From an uncultured Bacteroidales bacterium (lineage in GTDB: Bacteria; Bacteroidota; Bacteroidia; Bacteroidales; UBA932): DNA of 43,713 bases. The notes under the pieces were generated by a model. The model had not been told where the DNA came from and ran no database searches. It saw only the letters and a program-made list of their open reading frames with translations. The position numbers and the translations under genes were made by a program. The DNA lies in NCBI GenBank assembly GCA_944325765.1, contig CALVBH010000034.1, forward strand, positions 1 to 43,713. The letters run 5' to 3'. Positions 35,915-43,713 of this stretch are shown here, one piece after another (the stretch's first letter is position 1; every line of letters begins with the position of its first letter).

Positions 35915-38245
35915 ATGAATAAGCTGCTTTTTGTGGTCTCATTTGTCTGTATTGCCGCGTCCTGCACATCACGGTCTGATAAAGTATGGTATCCGGCGGA
36001 CTATGTCAATCCTTTCATCGGTGCAAGTACAAGTGTCAGCGCCGCCGGTGCGTATCACGGTCTGGGCAAGACCTTCCCCGGGGCGGTGGTTCCGTTCGGG
36101 ATGGTACAGGTCAGCCCCAATACCGTGACTGGAGGCGATAACGGCTCAGGATACAGCTATGAGCACAAGACGATAGAGGGCTTTGCTATGACCCAGATGA
36201 GCGGAGTCGGCTGGAACGGGGATCTCGGCAATTTTCTGGTTATGCCTTCCTCGGGGCCTCTGAAGACTGTAGCAGGCAAGGAAGACGGCAGCATAGACGG
36301 TTACCGTTCATCCTATGACAAGGAATCCGAGACGGCAGCGGCCGGATATTATTCCGTAACGCTGGAGGATTACGGAATAATGGCGGAGTGTACGGCTTCC
36401 AGAAGATGTGGTATACTGCGCTTCACTTTCCCTTCCGACAGCCTTTCCAGAATACAGATTGATCTTGCCCGCAGGGTGGGAGGGACAGCTGACGAAGAAT
36501 ATGTCAGAGTCGTTGATGACAGGACGATACAGGGATGGATGCGCTGTTCCCCGGACGGAGGAGGATGGGGAGACGGTGAAGGCAATGCCAGATACACTGT
36601 ATATTTTTATGCGACATTCAGCAGGCCGATGGACAGCTATGGATTCTGGTCGGCGGATATCCCGGATGACTGGTCCAGGAAACTGGAGGATGTCACATCC
36701 CTCCCGTATCTTGAGCGCGTGGCGGAGGCTGAAGTATTCCGCGACAGGAGTGAAATGCGGGGAAAGCATATAGGCTTTTTTACCGAATTCCCCACAGATG
36801 ACGGGGATGTGGTGGAGATGAAGGTAGGCATATCCTTCGTGGATATGGAAGGTGCAAGAAAGAACTATCTGCAAGAGGCGGACGGGAAAACGTTCGATGA
36901 AGTCCGCGCTGACGCCTGGTCCATGTGGGACGAAGCCCTGGGCAAGGTGCGTGTCGGAGGAGGGACCGAGGAAGACAGGACGGTTTTCTATACTGCACTG
37001 TATCACACTATGATAGATCCCCGGATATATCAGGACGTGGACGGACGCTATGTCGGAGGAGACCTGAAAGTGCACCACTCTTCGGGGGATTTCGTCAAGC
37101 GCACGGTATTCAGCGGCTGGGACGTATTCCGCAGCCAGTTCCCTCTGCAGACTATCGTCAACCCTTCGGTGGTTAACGATATGATCTGTTCGCTGGTATC
37201 CCTGGCAGAGCAGAGCGATATGAAATACTTCGAGAGATGGGAGCTTCTCAATTCATATTCAGGATGTATGCTCGGCAATCCTGCCTTGTCCGTGCTGGCC
37301 GATGCCTATGTCAAGGGCATAAGGGATTATGATGTGGAAAAGGCCTATCTCTATGCCCGGAACACGTCTGAAGAGACGGGCAATGTCCCGCTCGGCTATG
37401 CGCCGGAGCCTCTTGGAATTTCCAAAACCCTGGAATATGCATACGGCGACTGGTGCCTGTCGGTACTGGCAGATTCGCTCGGACACAAGGAAGATGCCGG
37501 GCATTACAGGAAGCGGAGTCTTAACTATGTGAATATTTTCGACAGGGAAAAAGGATGGTTCAGACCGCGGCTTGCGGACGGGTCGTGGGCAGAGTGGCCT
37601 GAGAATGCCCTGCTCAAGGAGTGGTACGGCTGCATAGAGTGCAATCCTTACCAGCAGGGCTGGTTCGTGCCCCACGATATAGACGGTATGGTGTCCCTTA
37701 TGGGCGGCAGGGAGGCTGTTCTCGAAAACCTGGAGTCAATGTTCGGGAATACCCCTGAAGATATGCTTTGGAATGAGTATTACAACCACGCCAACGAGCC
37801 CGTGCATTTCATACCCTTCCTGTTCAACCGGCTCGGCGAACCGTGGCTTACCCAGAAGTGGACACGTTTTATATGTTCACACGCTTATGCGGACAAGGTC
37901 GAGGGTCTTGTTGGGAACGAGGATGTCGGGCAGATGTCCGCCTGGTACGTGCTGGCTGCCTCTGGCATCCACCCTTCCTGTCCGGGCGACAAGAGGATGG
38001 AGATTACCAGTCCGGTATTCGACAGCATCGAGTTTGTCCTCGATCCGGAATATCATAACGGGAAGTCATTCAGGATTGTCGCTCACGACAATTACCCTGA
38101 AAACATATACATCAGGTCTGCCCGCCTGAACGGCAGGGAATATGACCTGTGCCACCTGAGCTATGATGACATTGCCGCAGGCGGCACTCTGGAACTTTTT
38201 ATGGGGGACCGTGAAAATCCTGACTGGGGCGGTGACCGGAGGTGA
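35915..38245 (+). CDS. GH92 alpha-mannosidase (second copy), lipoprotein
   Basis: I place the start at the ATG at 35915 (776 residues), where a lipoprotein signal with CIAASC begins; a GTG at 35885 would bury it. N-terminal NPFIGASTS and FPGAVVPFGMVQVSPN, the NHANEPVHFIPFLFN acid-residue segment and GNEDVGQMSAWYVLAASG are GH92 hallmarks. It differs strongly from the first GH92 (signal type, length, NED instead of NDD at the base motif), suggesting different linkage preference or location. Its lipid anchor suggests the outer membrane. GH2 follows 67 bases later. Confidence 0.92.
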   Translation: MNKLLFVVSFVCIAASCTSRSDKVWYPADYVNPFIGASTSVSAAGAYHGLGKTFPGAVVPFGMVQVSPNTVTGGDNGSGYSYEHKTIEGFAMTQMSGVGWNGDLGNFLVMPSSGPLKTVAGKEDGSIDGYRSSYDKESETAAAGYYSVTLEDYGIMAECTASRRCGILRFTFPSDSLSRIQIDLARRVGGTADEEYVRVVDDRTIQGWMRCSPDGGGWGDGEGNARYTVYFYATFSRPMDSYGFWSADIPDDWSRKLEDVTSLPYLERVAEAEVFRDRSEMRGKHIGFFTEFPTDDGDVVEMKVGISFVDMEGARKNYLQEADGKTFDEVRADAWSMWDEALGKVRVGGGTEEDRTVFYTALYHTMIDPRIYQDVDGRYVGGDLKVHHSSGDFVKRTVFSGWDVFRSQFPLQTIVNPSVVNDMICSLVSLAEQSDMKYFERWELLNSYSGCMLGNPALSVLADAYVKGIRDYDVEKAYLYARNTSEETGNVPLGYAPEPLGISKTLEYAYGDWCLSVLADSLGHKEDAGHYRKRSLNYVNIFDREKGWFRPRLADGSWAEWPENALLKEWYGCIECNPYQQGWFVPHDIDGMVSLMGGREAVLENLESMFGNTPEDMLWNEYYNHANEPVHFIPFLFNRLGEPWLTQKWTRFICSHAYADKVEGLVGNEDVGQMSAWYVLAASGIHPSCPGDKRMEITSPVFDSIEFVLDPEYHNGKSFRIVAHDNYPENIYIRSARLNGREYDLCHLSYDDIAAGGTLELFMGDRENPDWGGDRR

Positions 38246-38312
38246 CACTTCCGTGACTTCTGATACGCCGGCCGGGCCATATGCTGTTGGACACACGTTA
38301 AATACCGTAGAT

Positions 38313-41003
38313 ATGATAAAATATGTTTTTGCTGCGCTTGCCTCGGCAGTCCTGCTGGGCGGCTGCACCGGGCAGGATACTGTCTCTCTGGACAGTTCAA
38401 ACCCTGATGTTGAATGGCAGGTGAAACCGTATGACGACCTGAAATCTTTTTCAGGACAGCAGATATCGTCTCCCGGATTCGATATGGGGGAATATGTTCC
38501 GGGAGTAGTGCCGGGTACTGTCTTCACCGCCTATGTCGGGGCCGGGCTTGAAGAAAATCCGGACTATGCGGACAACATATACAGAGTGGACGAAACATTC
38601 TACAACCGGCCTTTCTGGTACAGGACTTCTTTCACCCTGCCCGATTCCTACAGGCGGGGAGACAGGGTCTGGATGCATTTCGACAACATAAACAGGTTCG
38701 CCGATTTCTATTTCAACGGGCAAAAGATTTCAGGTACTCCGGAAAGCACCAAAGATGTAAGCGGACATATGCTCAGATCTAAATTCGATGTCACTTCATC
38801 AGTGTCAGAAAAAGGTGAGAATATCGTGGCCGTGCTTGTTTATGACCCGGACCAGAAGAAAACCAGGGACGCCTCTGACTTTTACGGTGTCGTATGCAGT
38901 CCAAGCTACCTTGCCGGAGCAGGCTGGGACTGGATGCCGTATGTCCCGGGGAGACTTGCTGGAATCACCGGGCATACATATCTCAGAATCACCGGAGATG
39001 CCGTATTGTCCGATCCGTGGATAAGGTCGGACCTGCCGTCTGCCGACAGGGCGGAACTTTCCTTTTCGACAGATATCGTCAACACTTCCGGCAAAGAGAA
39101 AGACGTGACGCTGTCAGGTGTGATACAGCCTGGCAATATCCGGTTTTCGAAAAAGGTTTCAGTCCCGGCCGATACAGTCATCAGGGTTTCTGCCGATTAT
39201 AAGGAATTTCCTCAGCTTGCTGTAGTCAATCCTCGCCTGTGGTGGCCTAACGGTTACGGGGAGCCGGCTCTTTATACCTGCAACATTACCTGCAAGGTGG
39301 ACGGGCGTGTCTCCGATACAAGGAAAATTGACTTCGGAATAAGGAAGTACGAGTACAGGGCAGAGAAGAATGCTGCCGGTATGCCGGTGCTGAATTTTTA
39401 TGTAAACGGCAAAAGGATTTACGTGAAGGGAGGCAACTGGGGTATGAGCGAATACCTGCTCAGATGCCAGGGTGATGAATACGAGCCGAAGATAAGGCTC
39501 CACAAGGAGATGAACTACAATATGATCCGTCTCTGGACCGGCTGCGTGACCGATGACGAGTTCTATGACTGGTGCGACAGGTACGGGATAATGGTATGGA
39601 ACGATTTCTGGCTCTATGTGGCGTACAATGATGTGGCCCAGCCTGAGGCTTTCAAGGCAAATGCCCTCGACAAGGTGAAACGGCTGCGCAACCATCCTTG
39701 CATAGCACTCTGGTGCGGGGCCAACGAGTGCCATCCGCCGAAGGAACTCGATGATTATATGAGGAAGGTCGTGCGGGAGGAGGACAACAATGACAGGATG
39801 TACAAGTCCTGCTCCAACCAGGACTCCCTGTCCGGCAGCGGATGGTGGAGATATTTTCCTCCGAAACATCATTTCGAGACTTCCGGCAGCAATCTCGCGT
39901 TCAACAAGCCTGCCTATCCTTACGGCATAGACCACGGTTACGGGATGAGGAGCGAGATAGGGATGCCTACATTCCCGACATTCGAAAGCGTAAGGCTTTT
40001 CATACCTGAAGAGGACTGGTGGCCTCTTCCGGACGATGAGCAGCTGAATTCCGATGACGACAATGTCTGGAACCTGCATTTCTTCGGCAAGTCTGCCTCC
40101 AATGCCGCACCTGCCGACTACCGCCACGCCATAGACGACCAGTACGGCGAGTCTTCGTCCTTGGAGGAATTCTGCGCGAAGGCGCAGCTGCTCAATCTGG
40201 AGACGATGAAAGGTATGTATGAGGCTTGGAACGACAAGATGTGGAATGATGCGGCTGGCCTCCTGCTTTGGATGAGCCACCCGGCATATCCGTCTTTCGT
40301 ATGGCAGACATACGACTATTATTATGACCCTACGGGAGCATATTGGGGAGCGAAAAAAGCCTGTGAACACATCCATATCCAGTGGAACTGCTCGAACGGC
40401 AGTGTAAAGGCGGTGAATACCACATCCGACGACCTGCACGGGCTTACCGCGACTGCAAGGCTATATGATCTGTCTGGCAATGAACTCGTCCGGCATACGA
40501 TGAGCGCGACCGTGGATGTCCCTTCATCAGGGATAGCGGAAGCTTTTGTCCTCGACTGCGAGGATTCGGCGGACAGTACGCTCTCCGGCCTGTATTTCAT
40601 CAGACTGGAACTGAAGGATGCCGGAGGCAATCTCCTTTCGGAGAATTTCTACTGGAGGGACGGCAGCGGAAAGATGGACTACAGGAAGCTGTGCGAAATC
40701 CCGGAGACCAGGCTTTCGTGTGCAGCCGACGGTGACGCTGCCCCGGACAAAGGCCGTTTTGAACTGACACTGAAGAACGAAGGTGAAAGCGTTGCTTTTG
40801 CCACACGTATCAGGTTAACCGATCCTGTCACGGGAGAACGGATTCTTCCTGTCATTATGTCGGACGGCTATGTCACGCTTATGCCGGGAGAGGAAAAAGC
40901 TATAACAGTGGAAGCTGATCCGTCACTGCTCGGAAACGGCGTCAGGATTCTTCTCAAACAGGGCATTCATCCGGAACGGTCAGCCTTTTCCCTGCAAGAC
41001 TGA
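38313..41003 (+). CDS. GH2 exo-beta-mannosidase-like lipoprotein
   Basis: I start this at the ATG at 38313 (896 residues), where a lipoprotein signal with VLLGGC begins. Domain order is GH2: N-terminal jelly roll (about 30-200, FYNRPFWYRTSFTLP), Ig-like domain (about 210-320), TIM barrel (about 325-650) and C-terminal beta domains. The acid/base Glu is in LWCGANECHPPKEL and the nucleophile Glu in RSEIGMPTFPTFESVRL. The barrel resembles the beta-mannosidase/endo-beta-mannosidase branch acting on Man-beta-1,4-GlcNAc of N-glycans. It ends the PUL. Confidence 0.87.
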   Translation: MIKYVFAALASAVLLGGCTGQDTVSLDSSNPDVEWQVKPYDDLKSFSGQQISSPGFDMGEYVPGVVPGTVFTAYVGAGLEENPDYADNIYRVDETFYNRPFWYRTSFTLPDSYRRGDRVWMHFDNINRFADFYFNGQKISGTPESTKDVSGHMLRSKFDVTSSVSEKGENIVAVLVYDPDQKKTRDASDFYGVVCSPSYLAGAGWDWMPYVPGRLAGITGHTYLRITGDAVLSDPWIRSDLPSADRAELSFSTDIVNTSGKEKDVTLSGVIQPGNIRFSKKVSVPADTVIRVSADYKEFPQLAVVNPRLWWPNGYGEPALYTCNITCKVDGRVSDTRKIDFGIRKYEYRAEKNAAGMPVLNFYVNGKRIYVKGGNWGMSEYLLRCQGDEYEPKIRLHKEMNYNMIRLWTGCVTDDEFYDWCDRYGIMVWNDFWLYVAYNDVAQPEAFKANALDKVKRLRNHPCIALWCGANECHPPKELDDYMRKVVREEDNNDRMYKSCSNQDSLSGSGWWRYFPPKHHFETSGSNLAFNKPAYPYGIDHGYGMRSEIGMPTFPTFESVRLFIPEEDWWPLPDDEQLNSDDDNVWNLHFFGKSASNAAPADYRHAIDDQYGESSSLEEFCAKAQLLNLETMKGMYEAWNDKMWNDAAGLLLWMSHPAYPSFVWQTYDYYYDPTGAYWGAKKACEHIHIQWNCSNGSVKAVNTTSDDLHGLTATARLYDLSGNELVRHTMSATVDVPSSGIAEAFVLDCEDSADSTLSGLYFIRLELKDAGGNLLSENFYWRDGSGKMDYRKLCEIPETRLSCAADGDAAPDKGRFELTLKNEGESVAFATRIRLTDPVTGERILPVIMSDGYVTLMPGEEKAITVEADPSLLGNGVRILLKQGIHPERSAFSLQD

Positions 41004-41036
41004 CCCGGCTTCGGGAACAGCAGGCAAGAACGCGCC

Positions 41037-41215
41037 TCAGGCTATGCACAGCTCCACCGGACAGTGGTCTGAACCGAAAATTTCAGTATGGATGGCGGCA
41101 GATACGAGTCTGTCGTCCATCCTTTCGGATGTAATGAAATAGTCGATGCGCCAGCCCGCGTTTTTCTCGCGTGTCTTGAAACGGTATGACCACCAGGAAT
41201 ATATGTCTTTCATAT
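41037..41215 (-). pseudogene. 3' fragment of exodeoxyribonuclease III
   Basis: The minus-strand frame encodes MKDIYSWWSYRFKTREKNAG, then WRIDYFITSERM, IHTEIFGSDHCPVELCIA and TGA. This is the C-terminal 59 residues or so of ExoIII/AP endonuclease (xth/exoA), including the catalytic-site GSDHCP. Everything upstream, about 190 residues including the other active-site motifs, is missing; the frame closes at an upstream TGA near 41260. It is therefore a truncated remnant, or an indication of rearrangement at this place. Confidence 0.85.
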
Positions 41216-41320
41216 CATAAACTTCATCTCTCGTTTCTTTTTTACAATAACTTCGTCAGACGGCTCTTCTCGCATCCTCATTTACGGGAGTAAACTCCGG
41301 TGCTCGTCGCTTGTCTTTAC

Positions 41321-41776
41321 TCAGAACGACCATTCGGTGCCTTCTTTGGTATCCCTGATGGATATTCCCAAAGCTTTCAATTCATCCCTGATCCTGTCGG
41401 ACGTGGCCCAGTCTTTCGCCGCCTTGGCCGTTTTCCCGTCTTTGGCGGAGTATATGATACGGACTGCGTCAAAGATATGGGCCAGGGCCACAGGCGTGTT
41501 CAGGTCATCGCACAGAGCCTCGTATACTTTTTCGCAGACGGCATTGATTTCGGCGTTATCGGCATAAAAACTCTCAGGGGCGACAGCATTGCCTCCCGCA
41601 GGGGCAGGCACTCCGGAAGCGGCGGCGAACTTTATTTTCCTGATGGCATCCGCCGATGTCCAGGTATAGGGTTTGTCTACCGGAATTACGATTCCGGCAG
41701 GATAATCATCTATGTTTTTAGTCAACATTGCGCCGCCGGTCAGGACCAGTGGCGCAATATCAATATTGTTTTCCAT
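41321..41776 (-). pseudogene. Mosaic truB-cysS mini-gene (151 codons, frame intact)
   Basis: Residues 1-52 match the N-terminus of TruB copy 1 ([32 protein letters not shown]) and break off before the catalytic GTLDP motif. From about residue 68 the sequence is cysteinyl-tRNA synthetase: [19 protein letters not shown] from the DALR region, then after DGKT a jump to the extreme C-terminus ([27 protein letters not shown]). About 60 residues usually present between them are absent. Neither activity is possible. Two in-frame junctions in a row are odd: deletion scars, a new gene or an assembly artefact are all possible. It follows rpiB copy 2 by 55 bases. Confidence 0.8.
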
Positions 41777-41831
41777 AAAAAAATTCTGCAGTCAGGGTAT
41801 ACTGACAACGTATTTTGTGTCGGGTTTTCCG

Positions 41832-42263
41832 TTATCTGACAGGTATCTTGTCGATTCTTCTCTGGTGCCGGCCTCCTTCGAATTCCGTTTCTAACCAGGT
41901 ACCGGTAATTTTTTCCGCATCTTCGTACGGGATGAAGCGGGCGGGCATCACCAGGATGTTGGCGTTGTTGTGCTGTCTGACAAGTCTGCCGATTTCTTCG
42001 GTCCAGGCCAATCCTGCCCGTATTCCCTGATGCTTGTTCAGGGTCATGGCCATTCCGTTTCCTGTGCCGCACATGGCTATGCCGAGGTCCGTTTCGCCTT
42101 TCTCTACCGCTTCGGCGAGAGGGTGAGCCACATCAGGATAGTCCATGCTTTCTTCTGAATGTGTCCCGAAATCCTTGACTTCATATCCCTTGCTTTCGAG
42201 ATATCCGATGAGCCGGCTCTTGTAGGCGAATCCGGCATGGTCGCTGCATATTCCTATTTTCAT
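41832..42263 (-). CDS. rpiB: Ribose-5-phosphate isomerase B (copy 2)
   Basis: This intact 143-residue RpiB has the same length as copy 1 (16288-16719) and about 77% identity by hand count. GIAMCGTGNGMAMTLNKHQG, with the catalytic Cys65, is identical. I use the ATG at 42263; an upstream in-frame ATG at 42290 would add nine residues not shared with copy 1. It has its own -7 element. Differences are spread along the protein and concentrated at the C-terminus, so the duplication is not recent. Confidence 0.93.
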   Translation of the reverse strand: MKIGICSDHAGFAYKSRLIGYLESKGYEVKDFGTHSEESMDYPDVAHPLAEAVEKGETDLGIAMCGTGNGMAMTLNKHQGIRAGLAWTEEIGRLVRQHNNANILVMPARFIPYEDAEKITGTWLETEFEGGRHQRRIDKIPVR

Positions 42264-42328
42264 GTTCGATACCAGTCTGTGGATTGACATATCGCGTTCC
42301 GGTAAACATCATTCCGGAACCGGCCCGG

Positions 42329-42336
42329 CAAAAGTA
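42329..42336 (-). promoter_or_regulatory. -7 element of rpiB copy 2
   Basis: On the minus strand TACTTTTG matches TAnnTTTG exactly, 65 bases upstream of the ATG at 42263 and immediately after the terminator of the ATPase gene. Confidence 0.5.
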
Positions 42337-42338
42337 CG

Positions 42339-42374
42339 AAAAAATTCCGGACAGGAGAAAAATCCGGTCCGGAA
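42339..42374 (-). terminator. Terminator of the second ATPase gene
   Basis: On the minus strand an 8-bp stem (TTCCGGAC/GTCCGGAA, plus-strand arms 42367-42374 and 42345-42352) is followed by a T-rich run ending at 42339. It lies about 45 bases beyond the stop codon at 42420. Nothing else is evident between 42375 and 42419. Confidence 0.65.
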
Positions 42375-42419
42375 AAACTGCTTTTATGTTTCTTCGCAGG
42401 CGTGTTGCCTGGTATCCTG

Positions 42420-43595
42420 TCAGTAATTCAGTCCGAAAGTCCAGAGCGGGATGATGTTCATATATGCGTATTCTATGTCGTCCTTGACTATGTATGCGTC
42501 ATCTGTTCCCTGAACCTGTTTGCCGGTCTTTCCCTTGCCTCCCACTTCGAAGGTGTGTCCGTCGACGATGAAGTCGGCCACCGGAGATGCTGCAGGCCTG
42601 TGGTTTACGCAGAGAGCAGAAATGAAGAATGTCTCGCGTACATTCCCGATGTTCGGCGTGCCGTCGGCCAGGGCGTAGATGAAATTCGTGTTGCCAAGGT
42701 AGATTTTCTCGGTCTTTTCCACGGCTCCCATCCCGCCCCCTGCGGTGCTTAACTGCCTGATAAGTCCGGATTTCTCCATATATACCATATAATCGGCCAC
42801 CGTACTGCGGTCTGTAGATATGGCCCGGCCTATTTCAGAAAAGTTCGGCTTGAACGGTACGCTTTTCGATATTACTTCCAGGAGCTGTTTCAACTTCCGG
42901 GCAGTCGCTATGTTCATGCGGGCGAAGGACGGTATGTCGATTTCTACAGTATGGTTTATCACGTTTTCGAGCCTGGTCAGATAATCGTCCTGATTCGAGA
43001 ACGGGAAGTATCCTTTGACTGTATATTCCCTGAAGTGCATGAGCGGATGCCTGATTTCGGCTGGCAGTACGGCATTCCCGGCCAGAATGTCGTCGAGACT
43101 GAAAGGCTGTATGTCCGTCCCGAGCGTCAGATTCAGATATTCTCTGAACGAAAGCCCTTCCAAAGTGTATGTAATGGCTCTTCTGCTCAGGTCTGCATCC
43201 GTACCTTTTATTATCTCCATGATGGATGAACCTGTCACAATGACTTTCAGTTCTGGAAGATAGTCGTATATCATCTTCACTTCCCTGGACCAGTCGGGGT
43301 ATTTGTGCACTTCATCGATATAAAGGACCTTGCCTCCCTGCCCTGCAAATGCCGAAGCCGTGTCGAAGAGGGAGTTGGATGCAAAATAGGAATTGTCTGC
43401 TGCTATGTACAGCGATTCGCTTTCCGCATGTGTCAGCTTGATGTGCTGCAGGGCCATGGTCGTCTTTCCTACGCCGCGTGAGCCGACTATCACTATCAGC
43501 CGTGAGTCCCAGTTTATTCTGGAATGCAGGTATCTGACGAACCCGGTTTCGATTTCGTCCAATTTTTTTCTGTACAATGTGATGAGCCTTTCCAT
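42420..43595 (-). CDS. AAA ATPase (AAA_14/DUF4143-like)
   Basis: This 391-residue P-loop ATPase has Walker A GSRGVGKTT near residues 38-46 and Walker B VLYIDEVHKYPDW. A winged-helix-like segment follows (FSEIGRAISTDRSTVADYMVY), and the C-terminus has a PD-(D/E)XK-like pattern (ADFIVDGHTFEVGGKGK). The role is not established for the family. I choose the ATG at 43595 because the upstream ATG at 43622 lies only 2 bases from the -7 element and would precede the transcription start. It is divergent from an unseen gene to the right. Confidence 0.88.
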   Translation of the reverse strand: MERLITLYRKKLDEIETGFVRYLHSRINWDSRLIVIVGSRGVGKTTMALQHIKLTHAESESLYIAADNSYFASNSLFDTASAFAGQGGKVLYIDEVHKYPDWSREVKMIYDYLPELKVIVTGSSIMEIIKGTDADLSRRAITYTLEGLSFREYLNLTLGTDIQPFSLDDILAGNAVLPAEIRHPLMHFREYTVKGYFPFSNQDDYLTRLENVINHTVEIDIPSFARMNIATARKLKQLLEVISKSVPFKPNFSEIGRAISTDRSTVADYMVYMEKSGLIRQLSTAGGGMGAVEKTEKIYLGNTNFIYALADGTPNIGNVRETFFISALCVNHRPAASPVADFIVDGHTFEVGGKGKTGKQVQGTDDAYIVKDDIEYAYMNIIPLWTFGLNY

Positions 43596-43624
43596 TTTCC
43601 TGTCCTTGTTTTTCCTGTTCAATG

Positions 43625-43632
43625 CAAAGATA
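43625..43632 (-). promoter_or_regulatory. -7 element of the second ATPase gene
   Basis: TATCTTTG on the minus strand matches TAnnTTTG, 29 bases before the ATG at 43595. The 25-bp inverted repeat begins 4 bases upstream of it. Confidence 0.6.
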
Positions 43633-43636
43633 ATAA

Positions 43637-43691
43637 ATTGCGGAATAAAATCCGCAGTTTTTGTCGAAAACTGCGGATTTTATTCCGCAAT
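43637..43691. repeat. 25-bp perfect inverted repeat between divergent promoters
   Basis: Bases 43637-43661 are the exact reverse complement of 43667-43691, with a 5-base centre (TGTCG). Each arm is itself a smaller palindrome, GCGGA-N6-TCCGC, so the site presents two operator-like dyads. It fills the space between the -7 element of the ATPase gene and a mirror -7 element facing right, and the symmetry extends partly into both. Confidence 0.85.
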
Positions 43692-43695
43692 CTAT

Positions 43696-43703
43696 TATAT
43701 TTG
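43696..43703 (+). promoter_or_regulatory. Rightward -7 element at window edge
   Basis: TATATTTG matches TAnnTTTG and faces out of the window. It mirrors the leftward element across the 25-bp inverted repeat, so a divergent gene probably begins beyond 43713. Confidence 0.5.
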
Positions 43704-43713
43704 TCCTGAAATT

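Noticed and set aside
43637..43691. Inverted repeat as the terminal repeat of an insertion sequence
   Set aside because: The arms are adjacent rather than flanking a transposase gene, and no transposase is seen; a divergent operator explains the placement better.

Overview
The window looks like a chromosome segment from a member of the Bacteroidales (Bacteroidota), probably gut-associated. The evidence is a complete SusC/SusD polysaccharide utilisation locus (PUL), DUF3823, DUF5005 and DUF6377 proteins, many lipobox-bearing exported proteins, and Bacteroidota-type -7 promoter elements (TAnnTTTG) before several transcription units. Base composition is moderately GC-rich over the core genes and visibly AT-richer over the first gene. 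Species cannot be settled from the sequence; no rRNA or tRNA gene was seen.

Layout. (1) 1-2490: a repeat-rich promoter region, an AAA/DUF4143 ATPase, a 3' fragment of a BspA-like leucine-rich-repeat gene, and a HAD phosphatase on the minus strand. (2) 2564-13895: a branched-chain amino acid locus, leuA-leuC-leuD-leuB then ilvD-ilvB-ilvN-ilvC and a YgjP-like metallohydrolase, all on the plus strand. Both halves begin with what reads as a complete ribosome-mediated attenuator: a Leu-rich leader peptide and terminator before leuA, and an Ile/Val/Leu-rich leader peptide and terminator between leuB and ilvD. (3) 13888-17311, minus strand: a calycin-like lipoprotein, rpiB, truB and a MATE transporter. 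truB carries an in-frame insertion built around an 80-bp palindromic element. (4) 17434-41003: a mannoside-directed PUL. A GH38-like and an SGNH hydrolase lie on the minus strand, divergent from GH92, GH130, an IPT/NHL lipoprotein (frameshifted at a G8 tract), SusC, SusD, DUF3823, DUF5005, a DUF6377 membrane regulator, a second GH92 and a GH2 beta-mannosidase. (5) 41037-42263, minus strand: a scarred region with a 3' fragment of exodeoxyribonuclease III, a mosaic truB/cysS mini-gene, and a second rpiB about 77% identical to the first by hand count. (6) 42420-43713: a second AAA ATPase transcribed away from a 25-bp perfect inverted repeat placed between two divergent -7 elements.

How the genes work together. 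LeuACDB converts 2-ketoisovalerate to the leucine precursor, and IlvBN/IlvC/IlvD make the keto-acids for valine, leucine and isoleucine. The second attenuator would gate ilvDBNC whether transcription starts at its own promoter or reads through from leu. In the PUL, SusC/SusD and the surface lipoproteins would capture and import mannose-containing glycans, the two GH92 enzymes and the GH38-like enzyme would trim alpha-mannose, and the GH130 and GH2 enzymes would act on beta-mannosyl linkages. This suits N-glycans or yeast-type mannan, but the substrate is an inference from family content.

The most unusual items are the paired attenuators, the coding palindromic insertion in truB, the truB/cysS mosaic, the G8-tract frameshift in the PUL lipoprotein, and the inverted-repeat promoter regions of the two ATPase genes.
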